Positions 37,890-46,259 of a stretch of DNA of 64,000 nucleotides are shown here, piece after piece. How positions within the stretch are numbered: the first letter of the stretch is position 1; every line of letters starts with the position of its first letter. This stretch comes from Salinicola halimionae (GTDB lineage Bacteria; Pseudomonadota; Gammaproteobacteria; Pseudomonadales; Halomonadaceae). Below the pieces are notes generated by a model, which was not told the origin of the DNA, did no database searches, and worked only from the letters and a program-made list of their open reading frames with translations. The stretch covers positions 74,099-138,098 of the forward strand of contig NZ_PZJQ01000003.1 of the NCBI RefSeq assembly GCF_003206065.1. The letters run 5' to 3'. The position numbers and the translations under genes are program-made.

Positions 37890-39086
37890 TCACTCGCTGG
37901 AATCGGCGTATTCCGTCACTCGATTTGCCAGTACCCACAGGGCAATCCCGCCCCCGCAGCAGATCCATGCCAGCGAAACCTGTGGCGCCAAGGGCGTCAT
38001 CAGCAATAGCGTTGCCACAGAGGCACCGCCGCCCAGTTGAATAGCTCCCAGCAGCGCCGCCGCTGTCCCCGCCCGTTCGGGAAACGGCTCCAGCGCCAGA
38101 CTGGCCGCCGCCCCCAATACCATCGAAAAACCGACCGAGAGTATGGCTATGGGCCCCATGAAGGTCACGATCGATACGGGTACGGTTCCATAGAGGCAGG
38201 CGATCAGGGCGCCCCCGCCAACGACGACGACCAGGCCCCGCTGCACCGTCGACTGTCTTCCCCAGCGTGCCATCAGCCTCGGCACGATGAAGAATGCCAC
38301 CGTACTGACCAGAGCGTTGCCCCCGAACCATAAGCTGAAGACCCACTCCGGTTGGCGCAGTTGATCCATCATCACTACCGGCGCCGCTGATACATAGACG
38401 AGAATCGCCGCCATCATCGTACTAACGAGAATGGCGTAATAGAGAAACCGGCGGTTGAACAGCACCGGCCGATACCGTGACCACCGGTAGAGGCGCTTTT
38501 CAATGAGCGTACCGGGCGGTCGAGTCTCGCCGAATCGCCAATACACGCTCAGCCATAGCAACCCCGCGAAGCCGGTCATGAAGGTGAAGTTACTGCGCCA
38601 CCCCAACGCCACGGTCAGCGCTCCACCCAGTACCGGAGCCAGCGACGGCACCAACGTGAGCGAGCCATTGAGATAGCTGTAGAGCTTGGCGCCTTCGGTC
38701 GGCGTATAACTGTCACGGACGGCCGCAAAGGCAACGGTCACGGAAGCGCAAGCGCCGAGCCCCTGGAGTATTCGCGAGAGGTACAGCATTTCGATCGAGA
38801 CCGCCGTCATCCCGACCAGCGCCGCCACCATGTAGATGGCGACGCCGCCCAGCAGTACCGGGCGACGGCCGAAGCGGTCAGTCAACGGCCCCACCAGCAG
38901 CTGCCCGACGCCCACGCTCATCAAGAACAGGGTAATGGTCAATTGCAGCGCGGCGCGGGATCGTTCGAACTCATCGGCCATCGCCGTCAGCGCGGGTAGA
39001 TAGATGTCGATCGCCAAGGGCGATAACATCACCGCGCCCATCAAAATCCAGAAAGCCGGACGTCCCTCACGTGCCTGCATTAACAT
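37890..39086 (-). CDS. Bcr/CflA family multidrug efflux MFS transporter
   Basis: 12-helix proton-driven exporter of the DHA1 group. The opening 'LSPLAIDIYLPALTAMADEF' and 'GVGQLLVGPLTDRFGRRPVLLGG' (motif A) followed by 'QGLGACASVTVAFAAVRD' (motif C region) define the Bcr/CflA family, which exports bicyclomycin, chloramphenicol or cysteine. 398 residues. Substrate not determinable. Confidence 0.9.
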   Translation of the reverse strand: MLMQAREGRPAFWILMGAVMLSPLAIDIYLPALTAMADEFERSRAALQLTITLFLMSVGVGQLLVGPLTDRFGRRPVLLGGVAIYMVAALVGMTAVSIEMLYLSRILQGLGACASVTVAFAAVRDSYTPTEGAKLYSYLNGSLTLVPSLAPVLGGALTVALGWRSNFTFMTGFAGLLWLSVYWRFGETRPPGTLIEKRLYRWSRYRPVLFNRRFLYYAILVSTMMAAILVYVSAAPVVMMDQLRQPEWVFSLWFGGNALVSTVAFFIVPRLMARWGRQSTVQRGLVVVVGGGALIACLYGTVPVSIVTFMGPIAILSVGFSMVLGAAASLALEPFPERAGTAAALLGAIQLGGGASVATLLLMTPLAPQVSLAWICCGGGIALWVLANRVTEYADSSE

Positions 39087-39150
39087 CTCGCCACGAATTC
39101 AAGAGCGCCCACTCTATCGACTGGTAAGGGAATGACAACCATTCTCGACC

Positions 39151-39846
39151 TCAGTCCCCCGTGGGGGAGAGCTGGAACTCCAGCAACCGAGCGTGGTCGC
39201 GCAGATCGGCGGCCAATGGTGGAATGTACTTTCGATCATGAGTTCGCAACATCATACGATATTCGAACTGGCGGCCGTCGTCGCGGGTGCGATAGCTAAG
39301 GCTTTCGATCTTGAATCGATGCGATGCCATTAGATCGTGAATCTGCGCTTCGGCCATCACCGCCTGACTGTCGAATCGCAGGACACACCGGGCAAAGATC
39401 CGGCTGGGCATACGCGATTCCACCATCCGGAACAGGGAGAGCGTCAACAAGGTCACCACGGTTGCCAATATCGCCGGAAACAGAAACCCGATGCCGTATA
39501 GAATGCCGAGCACGGCAGTCACCCAGATCGAAGCGGCAGTGGTCAACCCTCGGACCGTCAGCCCCTCCTTGAAGATGACACCGGCTCCCAGGAAACCGAT
39601 CCCCGTCATGATACCCTGAGCCATTCGGGTCGGATCGGTACGGATCGTGGCTTCCGGCACCGTTGTACCCAGCCACTGCCATTGATACATCGTGACCATC
39701 ATCAGTAACGCCGACGAGACGCAGACCAACGCGTGTGTACGGAATCCCGCCGGCCGCCCGTGAAAAGTCCGCTCCAGACCGATCAGGCTTCCCGCCAGCC
39801 AGGCCATCCCCAAATGTATCAACATCGTCCAGGATTCTGGCGACAT
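39151..39846 (-). CDS. MgtC/SapB family membrane protein
   Basis: Inner-membrane protein of the MgtC family, with 'LAGSLIGLERTFHGRPAGFRTHALVCVSSALLM' and 'GIGFLGAGVIFKEG.TVRGLTTAASIWVTA' blocks and a cytoplasmic C-terminal ACT-like domain (about residues 150-231). Relatives affect Mg2+ or phosphate homeostasis and, in pathogens, F-ATPase and virulence. AAGGAGA lies nine bases before the ATG, preceded by three 18-bp tandem repeats that may control expression. Confidence 0.9.
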   Translation of the reverse strand: MSPESWTMLIHLGMAWLAGSLIGLERTFHGRPAGFRTHALVCVSSALLMMVTMYQWQWLGTTVPEATIRTDPTRMAQGIMTGIGFLGAGVIFKEGLTVRGLTTAASIWVTAVLGILYGIGFLFPAILATVVTLLTLSLFRMVESRMPSRIFARCVLRFDSQAVMAEAQIHDLMASHRFKIESLSYRTRDDGRQFEYRMMLRTHDRKYIPPLAADLRDHARLLEFQLSPTGD

Positions 39847-39867
39847 AGCTGGCTATCTCCTTGTCTT

Positions 39868-39921
39868 GTTTACGACTATCGTTTCGTTTAAGACTATCTT
39901 TTCGTTCAAGACTGTCGCTTC
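39868..39921 (-). repeat. 18-bp tandem repeat x3 upstream of mgtC
   Basis: GTTTACGACTATCGTTTC, GTTTAAGACTATCTTTTC and GTTCAAGACTGTCGCTTC follow one another without spacers (plus strand orientation). The adjoining ribosome-site segment looks like a fourth, weaker copy. The array ends 21 bases before the mgtC ATG. Confidence 0.8.
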
Positions 39922-40014
39922 AGCATAATGCTTGCCGCTGGCCATCGCAGCCAAACCTGACGGTTAGCGCGGACTGCGGACGCTACCTTTTCCTCGCCAC
40001 GAAGGAACGCAAGC

Positions 40015-40863
40015 TTGAGTAAACACCACAGCCTTACCCCGCCCAGCCGTGTCAAAGAGGGTGAGGACGAGCACGACCTGCAGCTCAATGGCGAGGATCT
40101 GCCTTCGAAAGCGGCTGCGGTTCATGAGTCCATTCGCGAAGAAGGCGAAAAGGAGTTGAGCCGCACCGTGTCGGCGTTGCTCTGGTCTGCCATTGCCGCC
40201 GGCCTCTCGATGAGCTTTTCGATGCTGGCGAAAGGCCTGCTGCGAGCGCACCTGCCGGACAACGATATCGGGTTTCTGGTCGAGTCGCTGGGATATACGG
40301 TGGGCTTTCTGGTGGTGATCATGGCCCGCCAGCAGCTCTTCACCGAGAATACCGTGACTGCCGTTCTGCCGGTAATGAGCCAACCCCGCCTTGGCAAGTT
40401 TGTCTGTTTGCTTCGCCTCTGGGGCGTGGTGCTGATCGGCAACCTGGTCGGCGTCGCCGTTTCCGCGTGGGCCATTCTGGCACTGCCGATTTTCTCGATG
40501 CAGACCCATGAAGCCTTTCTCGCCCTGGGGGAACACATCCTCGTGAACACCCCGATGCAGATGTTCTCCAAGGGCATCGTCGCCGGGTGGATGATCGCGA
40601 CCATGGTATGGCTGCTACCCAGCGCGGGTAGCGCCAAGATCTGGGTGATTCTGATCGTGACCTACCTTGTCGCAATCGGAGAGTTCACCCATATCATCGT
40701 CGGCTCGACCGAAGTGATGTACCTGGTCTTTTCCGGCCATGCGAGCTGGGCGGAATATCTATTCCGCTTCGGCCTGCCCACCCTGCTCGGCAACGTCGTT
40801 GGAGGTACGTTCATTTTCGCACTGATCAGCCATGCCCAGATTCGCAGCGACAGCGATCGCTGA
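40015..40863 (+). CDS. Formate/nitrite transporter family protein (YfdC-like), TTG start
   Basis: Membrane channel of the FNT family: 'GYTVGFLVVIMARQQLFTENTVTAVLPVM', 'NLVGVAVSAW', and 'GEFTHIIVGSTEVMYLVFSGHA' are typical of the YfdC branch, whose substrate is unknown. About 50 charged residues precede the first helix, as in YfdC. The start is TTG with AAGGA eight bases upstream; the next in-frame methionine lies inside the first membrane segment. 282 residues. Ends at a strong terminator shared with leuA. Confidence 0.87.
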   Translation: MSKHHSLTPPSRVKEGEDEHDLQLNGEDLPSKAAAVHESIREEGEKELSRTVSALLWSAIAAGLSMSFSMLAKGLLRAHLPDNDIGFLVESLGYTVGFLVVIMARQQLFTENTVTAVLPVMSQPRLGKFVCLLRLWGVVLIGNLVGVAVSAWAILALPIFSMQTHEAFLALGEHILVNTPMQMFSKGIVAGWMIATMVWLLPSAGSAKIWVILIVTYLVAIGEFTHIIVGSTEVMYLVFSGHASWAEYLFRFGLPTLLGNVVGGTFIFALISHAQIRSDSDR

Positions 40864-40893
40864 GGCACCGTTTCTAATCTGATGACAGCAAAC

Positions 40894-40930
40894 GTATACG
40901 GGGCGCCGATCTGGCGCCCCGTATACTTTT
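40894..40930. terminator. Bidirectional terminator between the FNT gene and leuA
   Basis: Perfect 14-bp stem GTATACGGGGCGCC / GGCGCCCCGTATAC with a five-base loop and TTTT on the plus strand. Lies between convergent genes, 20 bases after the leuA stop. Confidence 0.92.
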
Positions 40931-40949
40931 CTGCCGACACATGATGCGT

Positions 40950-42653
40950 CTATAGAGTCCGCTCGACCTCGCGATCCTGGGTAGACCCTACAGTCGTTGT
41001 CGCCAGGTTGATGCCAGCGATCAGCGCCTTGAGCGACGCGCTGACGGTGTCACTATCTTCGGCCACGGCACACACGCGCTGTCCGTCGACATTGAGCTGG
41101 ACGAAAGCGATGGCATTGGCCTCGCTGTCGCCGCCCAGCGAGTGTTCCGCGTAGTCGACGATACCGACGCTGATGCCGGAGTGTCGCTGCCAAGCATCGG
41201 TAAAAGAGGACATCGCGCCATTACCCTTGCCCGAGAGCCGCAGCGTCTCGGCGCCTTGCCACAGTGTCACTTCGATTCCTTCGTCCTGGCCCTTGGAAAG
41301 GCGATAATCGGCCAGCGACAACGGTGATTCGCAGGTAAAGCGATCGAACATCACCTGGCGAATGATCTCGCTGGAAAGCTCGCTGGCCCGCTTCTCGCTT
41401 TCCTGCTGCACGTAGGGCGCCAGCGCCAGCATCATCCAGCGGGGCAGACTGATCCCGTAATCGCGCTCGAGCAGGAACGCCATGCCGCCCTTGCCGGACT
41501 GACTGTTGACCCGAATGACCGCCTGATAGTCGCGACCGATGTCATGCGGATCGATCGGCAGATAGGCGACCTGCCAGGGTTCGTCCGGCTGCTGGTGCTT
41601 GAGCGATTTACGGATAGCATCCTGATGGCTGCCCGAAAAGGCGGTATAGACCATTTCACCGACCCACGGATGGCGCGGGTGGATCGGAATATTGGTGCAT
41701 TCGTTGACCACCTCGATGATCTCGTCCGGCCGCGACAGATCCAGCTCGGGATCGATACCCTGGCTGTAGAGGTTCATCGCCAGGGTAACGATATCCATGT
41801 TGCCGGTGCGTTCGCCGTTGCCCAACAAGGTACCCTCGACACGTTCCGCACCGGCCAGCAGGGCCAGCTCCGCGGAGGCCACCGCACCGCCGCGATCGTT
41901 ATGGGTATGCACCGAGATGATCACACTGTCGCGACGGCTGATGTGTTGGCAGAAGTACTCGATCTGGTCGGCGTGATGATGCGGCCCGGCCACTTCGACT
42001 GTGGTCGGCAGATTGAGAATGCACTTGTTCGACGGAGTCGGCTGCCAAACGTCCATGACCGCTTCGCAGATCCGCAGCGAGAAATCGATCTCGGTGCTGG
42101 AGAAGCTCTCGGGAGTATATTCAAAGCGCCACGCCACCTCCGGGTAGCGCTCGGAATAGGTCTTGACCCAGGTCGCGCCCTGCACCGCGATATCGACGAT
42201 TCCATCGCGGTCCATCTCGAACACGCGTTCGCGCTGGACGGTCGAGGTGGAATTATACAGATGGACGATGGCGCGCTTGGCCCCGACCAACGATTCGAAG
42301 GTCTTCTCGATCAGATGTTCGCGGCACTGCACCAGTACGGCGATGGTGACGTCGTCGGGAATCTGACCATCCTCGATCAGCCACCGCACGAAATCATAGT
42401 CAGGCTGGCTCGCCGACGGGAACCCGACCATCACCTCCTTGATGCCTACCTTGACGATCTGGTGCCAGAAGCGCTTCTTCTGCTCGACGCTCATCGGTTC
42501 CAGTAGCGCCTGATTGCCATCGCGCAGGTCCTCGCTCACCCAGATCGGTGCGTGATCGAGATCACGATCCGGCCATTGGCGATCGAAGGCAGGCACGCGG
42601 GGCGCCGGGCGGTATTTTCTATGATCAAAGGCGCGATGATCGAAAGCAGACAT
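40950..42653 (-). CDS. leuA: 2-isopropylmalate synthase
   Basis: First committed step of leucine synthesis: acetyl-CoA plus 2-oxoisovalerate to 2-isopropylmalate. Of the long LeuA form common in actinobacteria and some proteobacteria: 'SEDLRDGNQALLEPM' substrate motif, 'ISVHTHNDRGGAVASAELALLAGAERVEGTLLGNGERTGN' catalytic region with metal-binding HxH, and a C-terminal regulatory domain (from about residue 440) for leucine feedback. The first residues contain a duplicated AFDHR segment. Divergent from an Lrp/AsnC gene that may control it. Confidence 0.95.
   Translation of the reverse strand: MSAFDHRAFDHRKYRPAPRVPAFDRQWPDRDLDHAPIWVSEDLRDGNQALLEPMSVEQKKRFWHQIVKVGIKEVMVGFPSASQPDYDFVRWLIEDGQIPDDVTIAVLVQCREHLIEKTFESLVGAKRAIVHLYNSTSTVQRERVFEMDRDGIVDIAVQGATWVKTYSERYPEVAWRFEYTPESFSSTEIDFSLRICEAVMDVWQPTPSNKCILNLPTTVEVAGPHHHADQIEYFCQHISRRDSVIISVHTHNDRGGAVASAELALLAGAERVEGTLLGNGERTGNMDIVTLAMNLYSQGIDPELDLSRPDEIIEVVNECTNIPIHPRHPWVGEMVYTAFSGSHQDAIRKSLKHQQPDEPWQVAYLPIDPHDIGRDYQAVIRVNSQSGKGGMAFLLERDYGISLPRWMMLALAPYVQQESEKRASELSSEIIRQVMFDRFTCESPLSLADYRLSKGQDEGIEVTLWQGAETLRLSGKGNGAMSSFTDAWQRHSGISVGIVDYAEHSLGGDSEANAIAFVQLNVDGQRVCAVAEDSDTVSASLKALIAGINLATTTVGSTQDREVERTL
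42618..42647 (-). repeat. 15-bp coding duplication at the leuA start
   Basis: Two adjacent 15-base units encode AFDHR-AFDHR (GCTTTCGATCATCGC and GCCTTTGATCATAGA, minus strand). The units keep the peptide while differing at four bases. Confidence 0.65.
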
Positions 42654-42889
42654 GGTGAAATTCCTGAAGGTGAAGAATTCGGCGCGTTCCGACCGCTGGT
42701 GACGGTCCGGTCATCGTGCCGCACGGCGGGATATCCCATGCGTGCGATTCCGCAGCTTGTGGCGGCGGGTATGGACGACAGAAACAGTGTAGAACGTTTC
42801 TCACGACAGTTTCTTGCGAACAAAGGCAGGAATCGAAGTATATTGGCATAAAATTGCCGAAAAAATTTAATTACTGGTAGAAATCACCT

Positions 42890-43387
42890 ATGGACCAATC
42901 AGCGCCGTTAGTACTGGATCGATACGACCGACGCATCCTCGAACTCCTCCAGCAGGAGGGGCGTATCAGCAACCAGGAACTTGCCGACCGTATCGGCCTC
43001 TCGCCCTCCCCTTGTCTACGGCGCGTCAGAGCGCTGGAAGAGAATGGGTTGATCGTGCGATACCGTGCCGATATCGACGCGCGCCCTCTGGGCTACCAAC
43101 TGATGGCGCTATTGCACATTTCGATGGATCTCCACACGCCGGAGCGCTTCGACAACTTCGAGCGGCACATACGCGAGGTGCCCAATGTCATCGAGTGCCT
43201 GATCATTACCGGCCAGGCGGCGGACTTCCAGCTCAAGATTCTGGTGCGCGACATGGACGACTATCAACATCTGCTACTCCATGTCATCAATCGAATCGAA
43301 GGCGTCACCGGCGCCCATACCAGTTTCGTGCTACGGCGCGTGTTCGAGAATCGGCCGGTTCCCACCGACCTCGTCGCCACGCCGTGA
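42890..43387 (+). CDS. Lrp/AsnC family transcriptional regulator
   Basis: 165-residue feast/famine regulator. N-terminal winged helix ('RISNQELADRIGLSPSPCLRRVRALEENGLI', about residues 25-55) and C-terminal RAM effector domain. It is transcribed divergently from leuA across 236 bases, so leucine-responsive control of leuA and of itself is likely. Closer to specific Lrp-like paralogues than to global Lrp by sequence feel; not certain. Confidence 0.9.
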   Translation: MDQSAPLVLDRYDRRILELLQQEGRISNQELADRIGLSPSPCLRRVRALEENGLIVRYRADIDARPLGYQLMALLHISMDLHTPERFDNFERHIREVPNVIECLIITGQAADFQLKILVRDMDDYQHLLLHVINRIEGVTGAHTSFVLRRVFENRPVPTDLVATP

Positions 43388-43449
43388 GGTGTTCGCCCCG
43401 TTCTCATTAGACGATTGCGCAATTGTCGAGATGGCGACGTCAGGTTAAG

Positions 43450-43465
43450 ACTTTGCATGCAAAGT
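43450..43465. promoter_or_regulatory. Perfect 16-bp palindrome upstream of the Bug protein gene
   Basis: ACTTTGCATGCAAAGT is a perfect palindrome 38 bases before the ATG of the binding protein gene. Symmetry and position suggest an operator for a dimeric regulator (GntR-like sites often look similar). No regulator gene for this locus is adjacent except the Lrp/AsnC protein. Confidence 0.6.
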
Positions 43466-43502
43466 TCATCTTAGAAAAACAAACACGCCTAGCGAGGTCA
43501 TC

Positions 43503-44480
43503 ATGAAACGATCAAGCCCACCCCGTCACCTCAGCCTGTTGTTGTCCGCTGCCGTACTGGCCTCGCCACTGGCTTGGGCTGATTATCCCGAAAAGCCGAT
43601 CACGCTGATCGTACCCTGGGCGGCAGGCGGCGGTACCGATGCGACCGCTCGCATCATCGCCTCGTCGCTTGAGGAACAGCTCGGACAGACGATCAACGTC
43701 CAGAACCGAACCGGGGGCAGTGGCGTCGTCGGCCATACGGCGATTGCCAACGCCAAACCCGACGGTTACACCCTAGGGCTAGCGACCGTCGAAGTCGCGA
43801 TGATGCACTGGCAAGGGCTGACCGATCTGACCTATCAGGATTTCACGCCGATCGCTCAGATCAACTTCGATTCCGCGAGTCTTTCGGTGGCTGGCGACTC
43901 CCCATTCAAAGACCTCGAAGACTTCGTGACGCAGGTCAAAGACAACCCTCAAGGCACCTATACGGCGTCCGGCACCGGCCTGGGCGGCATCTGGCACGTC
44001 GCACTCAACGGGTTTCTGATGGATCAGGACATCCCTGCCGGGAAGATTACCTGGATTCCCAGCCAGGGCTCGGCGCCGGCTATGACCGAGCTGGCATCCA
44101 ACAGCATCGATCTGGTGGCCTCGTCTGCCCCCGAGGCGAGATCGATGATCGATGCCGGAGAGCTTCACAGTCTCGGCGTCATGACCCCCGAAAGGCTCAA
44201 AGGCTTTCCCGATATCCCCACGTTCAAGGAGCAGATCGGGAGTGATTTCACGTTAGGTGCTTGGCGAGGCATCGTCGGCCCCAAAGGGATGGATGAAGAC
44301 GTGGTAGCAACGCTGGAAGACGCTCTCAAGAAAGCCTACGAAAGCGACGCCTACCAGAACTTCATGGCCAAACAGGGCTATGGAGTAGTGTGGCGAGATG
44401 CCGATGACTTCACGCAGTTGATGGCTGAAGACGATGAGAAGTTCGGCAAGATAATGGGCGAGATGGGTTTGACCAACTAG
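43503..44480 (+). CDS. Bug family (TctC) periplasmic solute-binding protein
   Basis: Extracytoplasmic receptor of the tripartite tricarboxylate transporter type, binding small carboxylates. A signal peptide ends near residue 26 ('LSAAVLASPLAWA'), followed by 'YPEKPITLIVPWAAGGGTDATARI', the standard Bug opening, and 'KPDGYTLG'. 325 residues. No TctA or TctB membrane genes are present, so it is an orphan receptor that either uses distant permeases or acts as a sensor. It precedes the HpaI-type aldolase by 138 bases; co-transcription is possible. Confidence 0.9.
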   Translation: MKRSSPPRHLSLLLSAAVLASPLAWADYPEKPITLIVPWAAGGGTDATARIIASSLEEQLGQTINVQNRTGGSGVVGHTAIANAKPDGYTLGLATVEVAMMHWQGLTDLTYQDFTPIAQINFDSASLSVAGDSPFKDLEDFVTQVKDNPQGTYTASGTGLGGIWHVALNGFLMDQDIPAGKITWIPSQGSAPAMTELASNSIDLVASSAPEARSMIDAGELHSLGVMTPERLKGFPDIPTFKEQIGSDFTLGAWRGIVGPKGMDEDVVATLEDALKKAYESDAYQNFMAKQGYGVVWRDADDFTQLMAEDDEKFGKIMGEMGLTN

Positions 44481-44618
44481 ATCACCTCCGTTACTGGATT
44501 GTCTCCATTAAAGAAGTGAAATCGCTGACTATTGGATAGTGTTGTTCCGAGCGGGCCGGCGCAGCGAATGCCCGGCCTGTTCTATTTCTTTCCCCAGCCA
44601 CGACAGGAAGCCGTAGCC

Positions 44619-45431
44619 ATGCAACTGCCACAGAATCCCTTCAAACGTTCACTCGACGGCAATCCACGCTATGGTTGCTGGGCCGGGTTCGGCACCGGCT
44701 ACGTCACCGAGATTCTCGCCACTACGGGCTTCGACTGGCTGCTGATCGACGGCGAACATGCGCCCAACACGGTGCCTTCCGTGCTGGCCCAACTGCAGGC
44801 CATCGCTCCCTATGCGATCGCCTCCAATGCCAGTGCTCCTGTGGTGCGAACCGTCAACCACGATCCGGCGCTCATCAAGCAGTTGCTCGATATCGGTGCG
44901 CAGACGTTGATGATCCCCATGGTCGATACACCTGAGCAGGCGGCGAAACTGGTGGCAGCGACCCGCTACCCGCCCCACGGGTTCCGGGGTGTCGGCGGCG
45001 GCCTGACCCGGGCAACTCGTTGGGATAGCGTCGAAGATTACCTGGCCCGAGCCCATGAAGAGCTCTGTCTGGTGGTGCAAGTGGAGTCGCAGACCGGCGT
45101 CGACAACGCCGCTGCGATTGCGACCACGGAGGGGGTCGATGCCGTCTTCGTTGGCCCGGTGGATCTATCCACCGGTGTCGGCCATGCCGGCAACCCCAAT
45201 CATCCGGACGTACAAAAGATGATTCGTCACACGCTGGAGGTGACCAAGGCCGCTGGCAAGGCTGCCGGGATTCTCGCCCCTGCCGAGGCGGATGCCAAAC
45301 GCTACGCCGAGTGGGGATTCGATTTCATCGCCGTCGGCATCGATGTCAGCCTGCTGCGCCAAGCGGCTGTGGAAACGATTTCCCGCTACAAGCCGGACAC
45401 ACCACAACCCAAGTCGAGCCTCGGTTATTGA
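44619..45431 (+). CDS. HpcH/HpaI family class II aldolase
   Basis: Metal-dependent pyruvate aldolase cleaving 4-hydroxy-2-oxoacids such as 4-hydroxy-2-oxoheptanedioate, with relatives acting on 2-keto-3-deoxyglucarate (GarL). It resembles E. coli HpaI throughout: 'FDWLLIDGEHAPN', 'QTLMIPMVDTPEQA', 'RYPPHGFRGVGG', 'VFVGPVDLSTGVGHAGNP'. Start at 44619 (270 residues) has AGGAAG upstream; an earlier in-frame start at 44532 adds residues not found in the family. No homoprotocatechuate genes are near, so the physiological substrate is open. Confidence 0.87.
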   Translation: MQLPQNPFKRSLDGNPRYGCWAGFGTGYVTEILATTGFDWLLIDGEHAPNTVPSVLAQLQAIAPYAIASNASAPVVRTVNHDPALIKQLLDIGAQTLMIPMVDTPEQAAKLVAATRYPPHGFRGVGGGLTRATRWDSVEDYLARAHEELCLVVQVESQTGVDNAAAIATTEGVDAVFVGPVDLSTGVGHAGNPNHPDVQKMIRHTLEVTKAAGKAAGILAPAEADAKRYAEWGFDFIAVGIDVSLLRQAAVETISRYKPDTPQPKSSLGY

Positions 45432-45474
45432 GATTCGTCACTACAAGTGTCATTGCCAAATGAATGAAAACTTT

Positions 45475-45508
45475 AAAAAAGCCCCGGCCACATCCTGTGA
45501 CCGGGGCT
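45475..45508 (-). terminator. Rho-independent terminator of the DUF1127 gene
   Basis: AGCCCCGG / CCGGGGCT stem followed on the minus strand by six T. It lies just after the DUF1127 stop; the same hairpin may also slow plus-strand transcripts from the aldolase gene. Confidence 0.88.
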
Positions 45509-45511
45509 AGG

Positions 45512-45841
45512 CTAAGCCAGGTTTTCTCCGCAATATCGACAAACCGATATTGATTTTTGGAGGCCTTCGCCACCACGACTATTTTTCACTTCCTGCTGCT
45601 TTTCTGTCGCAATACGCGTCGCCATCACAGGTCCGATACTGCTCTTGCTGCTGGCAAGATAGCTCTCTTTTCCTGAGGGAAAAGGATCAAACATCGAAAC
45701 GATCTCGCTTCCTTCATACCGCAAGCCTATATCCTTGAGCATGTGCGCATTAAGGCCCTTCAACGCTTTCAAGTCGCGTTGACGCTGGCGAGAACCTTCG
45801 AGGCGTTTTATCAGGTTTTTGACGATAGTCGATAACGGCAT
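45512..45841 (-). CDS. DUF1127 family small protein with C-terminal CxxC
   Basis: 109 residues. The N-terminal part has the DUF1127 helix-turn-helix-like core ('RQRDLKALKGLNAHMLKDIGL', about residues 19-40), found in small proteins linked to phosphate, carbon or stress responses in other bacteria. A Ser/Lys-rich linker and a terminal 'CRYCGENLA' (Cys101, Cys104) extend it beyond the usual ~50-70 residues. AGGAG precedes the ATG. Monocistronic, with its own terminator and a hairpin in the upstream leader region. Confidence 0.78.
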   Translation of the reverse strand: MPLSTIVKNLIKRLEGSRQRQRDLKALKGLNAHMLKDIGLRYEGSEIVSMFDPFPSGKESYLASSKSSIGPVMATRIATEKQQEVKNSRGGEGLQKSISVCRYCGENLA

Positions 45842-46259
45842 GATTCCGAACTCCTGTTTATCGGAGGCCGGACACGAGTCGCGGGAAAAAGAGGAGATTT
45901 TTCGTCTTCCGGCCGCGACGGGTGTCGCGGCCGGTGATGAACATCAATCCATGGCGCGCGACTCACAGCGTGCTCGCATACCGTGCAGGCGCACGATATT
46001 GAAGAACGATGTAAAAGTCGGGCAATGAAAGTTCATCACGATTTCCGAAATGTAATGGATCTTTACTGAAACGAAATTACCGAAAGACATGAATTAACGC
46101 CTTCCGATGATTTTGATTAAAATCGAGTCGTTCAACGAGGTCAACCATTAACGACAAAAAACCGACCCCTTTTCGAGTTTCCACACGAGAGCAGAGTTAG
46201 AACCAAAAAACGCGCTCCGCAGAGCGCGTTAGCTGCATGCCATACTGGCGGATCAATCT
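45842..46259. other. Intergenic region upstream of the DUF1127 gene
   Basis: Contains a perfect 11-bp hairpin CCGGCCGCGAC / GTCGCGGCCGG (45909-45934) in the probable leader, an AT-rich palindrome GATTTTGATTAAAATC (46109-46124) that could be an operator, and the terminator of the YjfB-like gene. No further gene is supported. Confidence 0.55.
46205..46230 (-). terminator. Rho-independent terminator of the YjfB-like gene
   Basis: AACGCGCTC / GAGCGCGTT stem with a CGCA loop (plus-strand orientation) and a minus-strand T run, 30 bases after the stop. Confidence 0.93.

Noticed and set aside
34751-39921. CRISPR array as an explanation of the short tandem repeats
   Set aside because: Units are 12-18 bp, imperfect and without spacers; no cas genes occur in the window.
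41544-42506. 320-codon frame opposite leuA
   Set aside because: Shadow of a conserved gene without start signals.
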